The notes under the pieces are model-generated. The model did no database searches and was not told the DNA's origin. It saw nothing but the letters and a program-made list of their open reading frames with translations. A program made the position numbers and the translations under genes. DNA of 64,000 nucleotides from Circinella umbellata (taxonomy: Eukaryota; Mucoromycota; Mucoromycetes; Mucorales; Lichtheimiaceae). Below, piece after piece: positions 1 through 11,541 of this stretch. How positions within the stretch are numbered: the stretch's first letter is position 1; each line of letters opens with the position of its first letter. The stretch lies in contig JAIWNF010000001.1 in NCBI GenBank assembly GCA_025093555.1, positions 1,054,001-1,118,000 on the forward strand, in the 5' to 3' direction.

Positions 1-396
1 CAAAAAGGCTACTAGAGATAAGAAATCAAAATAAAGAAAATGATAGTGTCTTATATGGAAGATTAAGTTATAGTCGCTCATTGTCTCCTATATATTTTTT
101 TTTCTCATACGTAGATAGACGAACACCTAGTATGTTTTTCAAGAACTTATTACTACTTTATATACTCTTACAAGACCAATTTGCTTTTTCTACTGCTGGC
201 ATTGACAACCATCAAGAAGATTGTTAAAAAGTCTCAATTTAAAAGTATCAATTTTTTTTTAAATTGCTTATTATTACGATAATGACAATATAGAAGATCA
301 TGTGAGACCTGACTGTCGTACAGTGATATGCGAAACAATTGTTTCTTATTGTTGCTATGGAAATGGCTTAGGTCTTTTTTTTTTTCCTTTTGTCCA

Positions 397-841
397 ATGA
401 CCACCGATATAACCGAGAAATACTTTTCTGATCTATTCCGGGCACTAAATGTTAAAAACAAATTATCCAAGTATATATATAGTACATTGTGGTACTCTTC
501 TTGGTATCTTTTTCTGACTAATGATTACGTTTGTTTGTTTGTTTTTCATTATTTTTATAGGTATGAGCACCAAGGTCCTCTAACCAGTAACAATATAGTT
601 CAATTGTTATCTTTACAAATTAGTTTTAAAGAAAGATGTCAACAGGTTTGTTTTTGTCATTCATATCAACCAATGATTGTAAAATACCGTTACAGTAATG
701 TTTGTTTGTTTACTTTAAAATGACAGACCACTGATAGTGAATTACCTTTTTTGGGCTTTATTCTTTAATATAGCAACCCGTCACAATCCACCTGACGTGC
801 ATGATTATATCTTACAATATTTGCTCCACCGAGTTGTTTGA
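397..841 (+). pseudogene. 3' end of an unidentified multi-exon gene, frameshifted
   Basis: Three exon-like pieces can be read: 397-470, 561-645 and 727-841. The first junction keeps frame through a GTATAT donor and a TTTTTATAG acceptor. The third piece starts after TGACAG and encodes a protein-like hydrophobic tail (IVNYLFWALFFN, then HNPPDVHDYILQYLL) ending in TGA at 839-841, but it is one base out of frame with the second piece. I therefore read it as a decayed gene or a model I could not close. The true 5' end is not seen. The family is not recognised. Confidence is low because only composition and splice-like signals support it. Confidence 0.3.
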
Positions 842-2344
842 AAGACACTCTTATTTATTTATTTTTGAATATTACACTCTTTTTTCTCGATAAATAAAAG
901 TAGAATACATATTATTTTTGTTTGAAACTATATTATATTATTATAATATGAAATGTTACATAGATACGAAAGAAAAAGGATATGGAATTTTAAATGAGCT
1001 CCATATCCTAATATGTTCGAATCCGAGAATCCAAATAAATCATATCAACGTGCATATAAATGGTATCAGATGATTCAAGCTATGTACAAAAAGAAACATG
1101 TAACTGTGGGAGGGGTTTAAAGAGTCGCTTTTGTTTGTTACGATGGAAATACGTATACGTGTTACATCAGCAATTATTTTCCTTACGCCACATAATCACC
1201 TGGTGCTTCGGAGCATCCCGACTTATAATACTAATAATCTACCTTAAATTGTTCTTCTTGGTTCTTAAGCATTTCAAAATAAAATGTTATTTATTACATT
1301 GGTAAAATTTATTATTGATGACTTACAAAAAAAAAAGAATAACATTTGCTTTTTTTTATTACATACGTTGGACTTCAAAAATAAAAGTTAATTACTCACA
1401 GGAAGAGAGCTATAAATAAACATAACATATGTAGATAGTACTACAAATATCAGTGTTTGAGACAAAATAACTATATTCGACATCACGATAGTGGGTTTCC
1501 CTTAAGCAGTTTTTCCGATGTCAGAAACATCCAAGTACATGGAATATTTTTAGAAATCCGGTTTTTATGCAAATAATGAATCAACAGTCTGTAATTGTTG
1601 TCATTTGTGTATCGCTTGATTTAAAAGAATCCGTAATTAAATTGGTATATTATACTTCATTTTTTTTGTAGATATATTGATACATATGATAGAGAGAATT
1701 ATCGTCAACAATTTTTTATAGCATTAGCAAGTCTTATTCTAATGTTCAATACTAGCTAAGCACAGTACATTAGTATCCTCATCCAATTTATTTTGTCATG
1801 TAATAAGGTTGTTCACAACCTTCTTTTATTTGCTACGTATTTAGAGACAAGATACTTGACAGATTATTCGTTACTTACCCTAGTATTATAATTATTTAAA
1901 CGAAACAACTTTTAATAAATAATGCCACTTTGATCCCAGTGATGACACAAAAATCAAAGCGTTCAAACTTGGAAAGTCGATTCATCTTGTTACAACGTGT
2001 GATAAATATGGATAAGACCAATAATCATGCTATAGAGGGGACAAATTTATTTTGGTTGATAGCAATTCTGGAACAACAACTTGTTTATGCCGTGTAATGC
2101 TATTATGTTCCCTATCATCCGTTATTCTGCAACCCATCTACCGTTTGTGTAACAGCTCACAGCTGTACTTTGTGGTTTGATTTAAATCTAATAATATTCA
2201 CACATATTTATTATTCGTAACTCGTTTTTTAATATCACTATTATCATATCTATATACTACTTTAGAAATTTTAAATGATTGTAATATACAATATATTGGA
2301 TACATACAACTAAAAAAATGAATTTATAGTATTATATCTCGGTC
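842..2344. other. AT-rich intergenic sequence without a supported gene
   Basis: No open frame with exon-like continuity was found. Short open frames around 1060-1305 lack splice context and are rich in stop-interrupted flanks. I see only AT-rich sequence. Confidence 0.6.
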
Positions 2345-2637
2345 TGGAAATATATATGAGTTACTTGCTTGATAGATCCAAAAGTATGTGGTGTCAAGAT
2401 ATTGTCTTTGGTTAAACCTTACAGCATATTTAAGAGTTTCAACCAAAACATATTGATCTTGAACTCAAAAACGACGAGTAACCCGGAAGATATAATGTTT
2501 GAAAGCCTCTGTTTTTAACTACTTTACATCCAACATATTCTAGCATTATCCATTACACGAATCGTTCAATTTCATGTTATCCTTGTCAAGGACATTTATT
2601 ACGATAACCTGTTTTGGAAGAATAACTCTTAATTATA
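2345..2637 (-). repeat. Copy A of an inverted duplicated segment (partner 8000-8275)
   Basis: The reverse complement of this stretch matches 8000-8275 along most of its length. Shared blocks include the sequences around 2530-2560 and 8075-8110, and the GGTGTCA-containing blocks near 2388 and 8235. The copies differ by indels and substitutions. In partner B a short frame encodes FQIYLESDQIVL, which resembles the first strands of fungal arrestin-like proteins, but no full domain is present. It may be an old gene fragment or a transposon piece. Confidence 0.5.
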
Positions 2638-3074
2638 GATAATTTATTGGGGTCCTTTACGTTGTAAAGTCTAAATAGCTTTAAAATAATATAAAAATCA
2701 TTATAACCTTCAATTAATATATCTCTAAGTGACAGCAGGTTGAAATCATTATTAGTATGATATATGAAAATTTTATTTCTATAACTTTACAACTTCAGTT
2801 GATATATTCGTATTTGGTATTACATGAAACAAACCTTTTAATAATAATAAGTTGATAAGTATATTATGTTGTCGAGTTTAATAAGAGAAAAATGTAAAAA
2901 TAAATGTAAAAATAAACGTCGACGAATTAAAGGAATGTCATATCTGAAAAGTATAAAGAGTAGAATGAATGTGGAAATACATGTAGAAAAGAGTATATTT
3001 ATATAAAAATAACCAACTACTTTTTATTAAAGGATAAAGAACCATCTTTCAAGCCAAATGTGTTCAGTTTTCTT
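2638..3074. other. AT-rich intergenic spacer
   Basis: No coding signal. Positions near 3020-3074 correspond to the 3' flank of the pseudogene that follows: the same block lies at 11711-11750 in the other copy. Confidence 0.5.
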
Positions 3075-5278
3075 TTTCGTGGCGTAGGGATAGGTGTAAG
3101 CAGGAGGGGAGGGGAGGTTTCTTAAACCCATAATTGAGAACTTCGTCTCGTGCTATCTTATCTTTGATTCTTTTCAGAGTATTTTCCATTTGCAATTTCG
3201 TTCCATAAATTATTTATAATATTTGGCTTGATCAATCTAACAAAATCACAATGTTCTTCGGGATACTGGAGCTCTTCGGGAAGCCTTGATAAGCGACACA
3301 CGTATCCACTTGGGTTATCCGCCACTAATTGCTTTATATGTAGCCCTGAATAAAAAGTAACATCTTATTAGACATTTTTCTGGAAGTCAATATACATTAT
3401 CGTATTGATCATTAAAAGCAGCATACCAGAAATGCTAAAGCCACATGTGACAAGATCACGCTGGATCCCGGGGCACATTCGAATATTCTGCAGCAACATG
3501 TCTTTCATTGTTTTTGGGCATTTCAATTCAAGTTTATTGATAGCCGTATTGCTGTCAGTCCTCGAATGTAGTCCAATTTTAGTCATTCCAAATTCGTTCA
3601 TCGTGTTTGGGGTATAAAAAAGAAGATCTGTTCTTGTTCCAAAAAAGCGTCGTGAGGATTCATGTTGTTCTTCGTTTTGAGAACACTTCTTGCGTAATGC
3701 CGAAGCAGAGCTTGTTTTTTCACCGTTATACAAAATAAAGCAGACTTTATTATTAGCTTGTTGATAATGATGGTAATAATAAATGAAAGAAGATCCAATA
3801 CGTACCTAGTGACCGTTATTCGTGAATCATTGTCAAAACACAAATAAATGATTCTCCACACACGATGGAGCATATCTGCTTTGGATTTTATTTCTTTTTT
3901 GAAGAAATCACCATGGTATAACTCCAACGCGTTGATAATTGAAGTTTTTAGCCAATAAACTTCTGGATCTTCTTTTATGTCGACGATTAGCTCATTTACT
4001 TTTTTCCAAAGCTCGTCCCACGTCATCTATTTTTATTATTATATAAATTATTATATGTATTTTTTTTTCGGTCATGTTTTTCCGTTGTGTTTTATTATAT
4101 TACCAAGTCATCAAATTCTTTTAAATATTCTTCCATTTTGGAAGACATTGGTGGCAATTTTGGTGCTCTAAAATTACTTATGTCTTCTCTTTCGTCGTCT
4201 GTAAAATAATTTTTCCAAATTGGATCCAGAGGATCAATACAGCGCTCACGGCGCCAATTGCGCATTTCTCAATTCTCAATTTGCGCTCCCACTAGTGGTC
4301 AATTCGCGTAAAGCACAATTTGGACCAGCCAAAGGCACGCAAATTGAGAATTGAGAAATGCGCAAATTGAAATTTAAAAATGCGTATAAAAAATCAAAAA
4401 TACGCAAATTGGCGCCGTGAGTACTGTAATAAGAGAATGGGCTCCACTAAAAATTCAATAATAAATAAATAAGTATTGTATATTATCAACAAAAAAAAGA
4501 AATAATCGCTGATGACGAATAAAAATCAATATAATACATACTGTTCTATTGTATTTTCAGATGCGCACTTGTGCATTATCTCTTCTTCTTTTGTTCCAGT
4601 GGATAAAATCCACATATTTTTATTGTTCAGACTTTCATACACAGAACTGACTTTTGTAATCTCGGATTCTGATAGTATATGGCGGGATGAATTGGTAATT
4701 GTTGTTGTTGGTGATCGGGAAGTATTTGACTATAATAGGAACACATATGCAAGAAAACGTTTGTAAAAAAAATGAAAAGAAACGCGTCAAAAATACAAAA
4801 AGCATGCAAGAAAAAATAATAGAAAATATAGATATGGGCATACCTGTGGGATAGATTTATCCGCTCGAGCAGATTGGTTGTTGATGCAACTTAGTAAGGC
4901 TTTATACCAGTCAGGGTTTCTAGGAATCTGAGAATAGTGAAAGAAAAAATGTTCAGCAACGTGGAAAAATATATATAATAATCGTCAATTGACGTTAAGA
5001 GGAAGGAAAAGCTATACTAACAAACTCTTTATTTAAGTGAATTACAGCAGCCCTATATATGTTGGACACATATCGTTTTAGATCCAAATCTTTTTGATAA
5101 GGAAACTTGGATACTTCAGTTGCCACGAAATGTTCGAGTGTTGGATTTTCGGTGGGAGTCAAAATAGTTTGAAAGGGCTGCTTTAACTAGAAAAGTAGTT
5201 AGTATGTAATCGACAAATTGCTTTTTTCAAGTCAAAAATTTACTTACAACGTGCATGAATGTCGTTGTTTGCCATACT
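3075..5278 (-). pseudogene. Degenerate PD-(D/E)XK-like multi-exon gene, copy A
   Basis: Reading on the minus strand from about 5277, exon pieces encode WQTTTFMHV, then LKQPFQT...FPYQKDLDLKRY, then IPRNPDWYKALLSC, a block with MWILSTGTKEEE, then IDPLDPIWKNYFTDDE, then MTWDELWKKVNELI, then a nuclease-like part with RTDLLFYTPN, NEFGM and LELKCPKTM, and finally PSGYVCRLS. The D...E-x-K spacing suggests a PD-(D/E)XK-type fold, which is inference. From memory the domain order matches a family expanded in Mucorales; I cannot search it. Damage seen: a 187-bp MITE at 4240-4426 at the start of an exon, an acceptor changed from AG to AA near 3729 (copy B has AG), a stop in the terminal exon, and a 5' end replaced by low-complexity repeats at 5279. 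It is inverted relative to copy B (9577-11541). Confidence 0.65.
4238..4428. mobile_element. 187-bp MITE with TA duplication (CAGCGCTCACGG family)
   Basis: The element at 4240-4426 starts CAGCGCTCACGGCGCCAATT and ends with an imperfect inverted copy (CGCAAATTGGCGCCGTGAG, then TACTG). It is bounded by TA on both sides (4238-4239 and 4427-4428). A second internal palindromic block contains AATTGAGAATTGAGAAATGCG in both orientations. No coding capacity. CAG...CTG ends with TA duplication fit the Tc1/mariner-pogo superfamily. It interrupts pseudogene copy A; the corresponding region of copy B near 10145 lacks it. Confidence 0.8.
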
Positions 5279-5610
5279 GAAGAGTATAAGAGTAATACGT
5301 AAGAGTAACAAAAGTTGAAAGATTTATAAAGTAGCATGAGTAGCAAAAGAGTAGCAAGAGTAGCAAGAGTAAGTTATAAACGTAAGAAGAGTAATAAAAG
5401 TTACAAAAGTTAAAAGAGTTATAAAAGTAATATGAGTAGAAAGAGTAGAAAGAGTAGAAAGAGTAGAAAGAGCAAGTTATAAACGTAAGAAGAGTAATAA
5501 AAGTAATATAAGTAGCAAGAATAGCGATAGTAATACAAGTAGAAAGAGCAGAAAGAGCAAGTTACAAACGTAAGAAAAGTAAAAAAGTAAGAAGAGAAAG
5601 AAAGGTGAAG
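5279..5610. repeat. Degenerate AGAGTA/AAGAGTAG satellite-like tract
   Basis: About 330 bp of purine-rich sequence built from drifting copies of a 9-10 base unit (variants AGAGTAGAA, AGAGTAGCA, AGAGTAATA). Larger blocks recur, such as the one with GTTATAAACGTAAGAAGAG near 5374 and 5475. It begins exactly where the reading of pseudogene copy A stops, so it probably replaced that gene's 5' end. Confidence 0.75.
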
Positions 5611-6844
5611 TACTTTCATAGAATGTCAGGAGCTATAAATGCTGCGCTTTTTTTTATGAAAAGGCTTTTGAAATTGTGTCTGTCACGCTTTTAGCGGAGT
5701 CTCCATTTACATCTCTCTCATGCAATTTCTTCGCTGTTACGTATTAATTTAAATAATTCCCTTTCTAGTCTGCTTCCTAGAATTATAGAGTATAAGAACG
5801 CGTTTCCCACTCGCCAGGCGAATTTTTTGTGTCACCCCTGCGCATTACAGACATCTGTCACTTTTAAAGAGCATGAAGGAGAGCTTTTTTTTTTTTTTTT
5901 TAAAAAAAACACAACATCTTATCAACTCTTCTATTATTTACTTGCATAATTGTTGTTCCTTTCGTTAAGCTCTATATTCTCATTCATATATCTCAAGTAA
6001 CTGTGGTCGATGATCTTCTAACTAATATTTCTCCATCATGCTGATTAGCTTCAAATGTTAAACAACAAGTAACCGACCTCATTTCTATAGAAAAAGTAAT
6101 ACCGAAGTCCAAAGATTTCTTGTAGTTTTCGTCACCTATTTTTGTTTTGTTTTTTTTTTTTGTATACGTAAATTGTTTTTATTTATTGACTGGGTTTGGT
6201 CTTTTGTTTGTATTTATCACGAAATAAAAAATACGTACCGCTGATCTTCAAAGAGAAATTGGCATCCCATTGTTAACATCAACACAGGTTGTAAAATTTC
6301 ACATGTATTATCAAAAATGGCATCCTTTTTGTAGCTACTAGAATATTGATAAGATCACAAAGGGCCTCATGGGCTCTGGACTAAACTTCTCTCCCCCCCA
6401 TTTTTTTTTACCATTTCCAGGTTCAGTCGTGTGAATCTAAGAGACTTTTGTTTGTTCCTATTATTCAGTCGCGTTATATAAGAAGAATTGTAGATAATCA
6501 TAACCGTATGCGTAATACTTCATCGTGATTACCTTAAACAAATTTAAAGTCTCTTCCAGTATCATTTAACTTTTTTTAACAGATAAATTTCTGTTAATCT
6601 TGATGGCCATATTTTATTTTCAATATTTCAAGGGCGTAGTGCACCACCATAGTTCTTACACTATCATAAAGAAAAAAAATGCGAAACAAAACGACTCAAC
6701 ACCTATCCCTCAACCAAGTCCAGACTGTTTCCCATTCAACCTAATTACGTACTATTCTTGTGTTTATTTTTATTCCGCTTTTTTTGATCCTGTCCTTTAC
6801 CATCCTGCCCTTCAAAACCTTTGCATAGATAGTATTTCCTATAA
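5611..6844. other. AT-rich intergenic sequence
   Basis: No exon chain supported. A poly-T/poly-A run lies at 5887-5910. The open frame at 6600-6908 overlaps the tandem duplication that follows and has no recognisable product. Confidence 0.5.
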
Positions 6845-7087
6845 GCTTTTTATATTTTTATTCACCAGGACCGCTACCATCAGCATTGCCATGGAAATTT
6901 CCAAGTGATCATTGTGCACGTCTTACCCCACATAATACGTCCGTTAGGCCACTACGCAATGTGAGCGCTTTTTATATTTTATTCGTCAGGACCGCTATCA
7001 TCATCATAGCCATGGAAATGTTTAAGTGATCATTGTGCACGTCTTACTTTACATAACTTGTTCGTTAGGCCACTACGCAATGTGAGC
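6845..7087. repeat. Tandem duplication, 2 x ~122 bp
   Basis: Unit 1 is 6845-6966 and unit 2 is 6967-7087. Both start GCTTTTTATATTTT and share CAGGACCGCTA, GCCATGGAAAT, AAGTGATCATTGTGCACGTC, GTTAGGCCACTACGCAATG and a closing GTGAGCG. A third unit seems to start at the end (TTTTTTATTTTTTG) but breaks off. The divergence is mostly single substitutions. Confidence 0.85.
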
Positions 7088-7999
7088 GTTTTTTATTTTT
7101 TGCTCTAATTTAATAAAATGACTTGGAGGCAACACACACAGTAAAAATCAAATATATAAAAGGAGAAGGAGAAGAAACTTTACAGAGAAAAAAGTGGGAT
7201 GGGGAGGGGAACAATATACAATAAGTGTGGCCTTGTCTATAAAAAAAGAAAGAAATAAGAGGAGAAGGGTGGTATAAAGAGTTGAGGAAAAATTCAAACC
7301 ATATATGATTTTTTGTAGGGAGATATCTGTTATTGATTACAGATAATGCCAGAGTCGAATGGATTTGTAAGATTTGAGAACTTTTTAAGCAAGCAATTGT
7401 AGTATCGCATATAATATGATCGCACAGTGATTTCTGTTACCTACTTATTCAGTCAAATTTCGTTGATGGAACCGAAGGTAATGGGTTATATAATAACCTC
7501 AGAAACCATATCTAATGGTACTTTATGTAACTGAAAAATTATCCAGCTCTATTTTGCAAGATATTAATCAACATATTCAATATCACCAAATGCGAACAAA
7601 GATACTGAAGCAACCCGTGGTCCACTACAAGCAAATTATATGTAGTCCTTTATTGGTATCTGGTTTATTTATTTATTATGTATATATAGCTACTTTCATA
7701 TTATATATCTTGTTTTTGTTTCCTTGTCAGAGCCCGAAATTTTGAAACCTCTAAATATTCTGACATTTTGTTGTCTAGTGCAGAGTATAAATTCAACATG
7801 TATTCTTACATTTTACATCATTGCTACAATATGCACTTACCTTTTCTTGATGAAAAAACTGTTCAAATAGACGGAATATATATTATGGAATTACGATAAG
7901 TTCCAACATGTGTTCCATACATCTAAGAATTAATACAGACAAAAACCATGGGGGGAATAAAAGAGGTATGGAACTTAGAAAAGGTGTGGCCAATCAAGT
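7088..7999. other. AT-rich intergenic sequence
   Basis: A purine-rich patch lies at 7155-7280. The open frame at 7515-7745 is hydrophobic at its end and has no recognisable family or splice partners. Nothing else is supported. Confidence 0.4.
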
Positions 8000-8275
8000 A
8001 CAATTAAGAATTATTGCTCCAAAACTGATTATCGTAATAAATGTCTTCGACAAGGGCAACATGGATTGAACGACTCGTGTAATGGATAATGCTATAATTT
8101 GTTGGATGTAAAGTAGATAGTTGAAGACAGTGGCTTTCAAATATATCTTGAATCCGATCAAATTGTTTTGGTTGAACCTCTCAAATTTGCTGTAAGACGG
8201 CCGGTTACTTTAACCAGAGGCGATATTTTGACACCACATATTATAAAATCTACCAAGCAAGCAACTCATAACAAA
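8000..8275 (+). repeat. Copy B of the inverted duplicated segment (partner 2345-2637)
   Basis: Matches the reverse complement of 2345-2637 with indels. Read on the plus strand, 8125-8260 encodes FQIYLESDQIVL followed by a short continuation, reminiscent of the start of fungal arrestin-like proteins. The frame is short and unsupported by flanking exons. It lies upstream of pseudogene copy B, whereas in the other arm its partner lies downstream of copy A. The two duplications are therefore not one simple palindrome. Confidence 0.45.
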
Positions 8276-9576
8276 TTCCGGGGTTGACATCCAAGGTCCA
8301 TACTGGAGGAAAGGAGGAGCTGTAGTAATTATAGTTATATATAGTACTTATTCTCTGGATGTTACTTATAACCATGTAAAATTGCAAAAGATCAGTTATA
8401 GATAAATCGTTAATAATATTAGGAATGCATACGTAAATAAATTACTACTGTCCAAAAATACATTTGGCCATGGGAAATCAAAGCATTAAATGAAATTGAG
8501 TTAAACTTGGTCACCTGAGCGAAAATGAATCCTATAATTTGATATTGGTCTATGTCAAATGAACTCGAGCTATTGTACATGAATACGTATATCTCATTAA
8601 ACATTATTCATATAATGTATTCGTATAATGCATTCATTTATATATAGAAAGAGTAACATTGCTACATAACATATTTTTATAGTCTTCTTTTTTTTTTGGT
8701 TTGCTAAAAAATGATTATAAATTGTCAGTGAATGTTTAACCACAGGTTGATAGTAGTCTTCCCCGATGACTTTTTACGTAATAAATTATTTAAATTGGTA
8801 TTGAGTCCTATAGAGGCAGAGTGCTTATGAACGACAACATATTTAAGCTGACTAACAATCCTCACTAGGCTTCAAAAGAAGAGAATATGGTGAAAAAGTA
8901 AGAACTTCAAAGCTACGTCCTGTAATCCGACCCTTGGATGTCAGTTGTTTCACAGATAATAGTATTGTTCATAACGATAAAGAGATCAATATGAAAAAGT
9001 GTGGGTTTTATAATTGGTAAACACTTGTTTGATGAATTCAAAAACTTTACTACTAGTTTCTTTGGGGCAGTGCTATAGACAACTCTTTTTTTCCAAGTTG
9101 TTGGTAATGTAAAATGATCGTATGGGCAGTAATAGCTTGTAATATACTGGAATTAAATTCTTTTATTTCTATCATAATTCTGCATGGCTTTCCAGTACCA
9201 CACCGACGTGAGGGGATTCTATATATACTTTTATAGAATATTGCTTCATCAATGAAAGCACATCAGCAAGAATAGATTGGATACAGATATAAATAGTATG
9301 CAGATGATATCTGTATTATGTGAATAAGAAATATAAGAGTTTACTTTTGCTGTCCTTAAAAAAACGCGGCATAATTCTTTCAATGCAAAAATATTTTTGG
9401 GTTGTTTCTTCTTTTTATTAATCAACTTTGTTTATGAAAAAAATGCACGTTACCACTTTTTCATATTTATTGAATGGTTTGATCAAATATAACAACTCAT
9501 ACCTTTTTATACAATTGGATGTGGATGGAGTGCAGATGAGCGGATGTTGGATGAGATGTCCAACGTTATACCTGGG
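8276..9576. other. AT-rich intergenic sequence
   Basis: No gene supported on either strand. The minus-strand frame at 8419-8604 has no family or splice context. Confidence 0.5.
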
Positions 9577-11541
9577 TTTCCTTACCAAAAAGATTTGGAT
9601 TTAAAACGGTATATGTCTAACAAATACAAAACTGTTGCAAATAATTCAAATAAAGAATTTGTTAACATAACTTTTTCCTTTCTTGCAATGTCATTCAATT
9701 AGTTTATTATAATTTTTATTTCAAGTTGCTTACTGTGCATCTTTTCTTTCACTATTCTCAAATTCCTGGAAATCCTAATTGGCATAACGCGCTGCAAAGT
9801 TACATAAATAACCAATAGGCTGAAGCTGATAAATTTACCTCACAGGTATGTCCAGATCTATTTTTGTTATGATTAAGTTTTCTCGCTTGCTTTTTGTATG
9901 TTTTGACGCGTTTTATTTTGTGTATATGTGTTTCTATTATAGTCAATAATTTCATTCCTTTGAAATCATTATCAACAATAACTATCAATTCATCCCGTCA
10001 TATCTTATCAGAATCCGAGATTACAAATGTCAATTCTACATATGAAAGTTTTAACCATAAAATATGTGGATTTTTTTAACTGAAAAAGTGATTCAAAGCT
10101 GCGCATCTGAGAATAAATCAGAGCAGAGGAACATCCTTCCATCATTGATCCTCTGTATCCAATCTGGGAACGTTATTTTACCAACGACGAAAGAGAAGAA
10201 ATTAAGCAATTTCAAAGCAGTAGAGCCATTGGATTTATATTTCTACAAAAAGCAATCCAAAAATAAAAAACATACCGCCATCAAGTTATGGCACCAAAAT
10301 TGTCTCCCATGTCTTCAAAAATGTAAGAATATGTACAAGAATCCAATGACTTTGTAATATAATAAAAATCATAACCAAAAATACATACATGAAATAATCT
10401 AAATAATAATAAAAATAGGTGACATGGGATGAGCTTTGGAAAAAAAGTCAACGAGCTAGTAGTTGACATAAAAAAGGATCCAGAAGTATACTGGCTAAAA
10501 ACTTCAATCATCAACGCATTGGAGTTATACCATTGTGATTTCTTTAAAAAAGAAATAAAATTCGAAGCAAACATGCTCCATCGTGTGTGGAGAATCATTT
10601 ATTTGTGTCGTGACAATGATACAAGAATAACAATCACTACAGTTGAACCCCGTTTTTTGCACAGGTGGGATTTGGCCAAAAGGTGTGCAAAAAGAGGGAG
10701 GGTGCAAAAATCGAGGGTGCAAAAAGCGGGAGTTTACTGTAGGTACGTATTGGATCTTCTTTCATTTATTATTACCGTCATTATCAACAAGCTAATAATA
10801 AAGTCTGCTTTATTTTGTATAGCGGTGAAAAAACAAGTTTTGCTTCGGCATCACGCAAGAAGTGTTCTTAAAACCAAGAACAAAATGAATCCTTCGAGGC
10901 TTTTTTGGAACAAGAACAGATCTTCTTTTCTACACCCCAAACACGATGAACGAATTTGGAACGACTGAAATTGGACTAAATTCGAGAACTGACAGCAATA
11001 AGGCCATCAATGAACTTGAATTGAAATGCCCAAAAACAATGAAAGACATGTTACTGCGGAACATTCGAATGTACCCCGGGATCCAGCGTGATCTTGTCAC
11101 ATGTGGCCTTAACATTTCTGGTATGCTGCTTTTGATGATCAATACGATAATGTATATTGACTTTCAGAAAAATGTCTAATAAGATGTTACTTTTTATTCA
11201 GGGCTACATATAAATCAATTAGTGGTGGATAACCCAAGTGGATACGTATGTCGCTTATCAAGGCTTCCGACCAACTTAGGTCCAACTTCGACCAACCTCC
11301 CGAAGAGCTCCAGTATCCCGACGAGCCTTGTGATTTTGTTAACTTGATCAAGCCCATATTAAGAGTAATTTATGGAACAAAATTGCAAATGGAAAATACT
11401 CTTCAAAGGATCAAAGATAAAAAAGCACAAGACATTGTTCTCAACTATGGATTCAAGAAACCTACTGCTGTTCTTCCCTCCCCCTCCTGCTTTACACCCA
11501 TCCCTACGCCACGAAAAAGAAAACTGAACGCAAGACCTTGA
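9577..11541 (+). pseudogene. Degenerate PD-(D/E)XK-like multi-exon gene, copy B
   Basis: Collinear with copy A but on the opposite strand. Pieces seen: YQKDLDLKRYMSN, IPGNPNWHNALQSY, then the KKVNELVVDIKKDPEVYWLK block, RTDLLFYTPN-equivalent coding near 10920, LELKCPKTM, and after a spliceable intron (11122-11202, acceptor TTTATTCAG) a tail with NQLVVDNPSGYVCR. Damage: a stop codon in the NNQ*AEAD block near 9819, the acceptor before IPGNP changed (CTCAAA against CTCAGA in copy A), a donor lost near 9664, a 32-bp duplication-like insert near 11271, a MITE at 10640-10739 and an A-tailed insert at 11530-11710. The acceptor lost in copy A is intact here (TGTATAG). Function is unproven; nuclease-like by motif only. 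Confidence 0.65.
10638..10741. mobile_element. 100-bp MITE with TA duplication (CAGTTGAACCCC family)
   Basis: The element at 10640-10739 starts CAGTTGAACCCCGTTTTTTG and ends in the imperfect inverse (AAAAAGCGGGAGTTTACTG), flanked by TA at 10638-10639 and 10740-10741. Copy A of the host pseudogene shows the empty site (CACTAGGTACG near 3807-3818), so one TA became two on insertion. The insertion adds 102 bp (34 codons) with no stop and sits two bases before the intron donor GTACGT. The same family recurs at 59007-59149. Confidence 0.9.

Noticed and set aside
1005..1035. TTCGAATCC motif resembling a tRNA T-arm
   Set aside because: No acceptor stem, D-arm or anticodon arm can be drawn around it.
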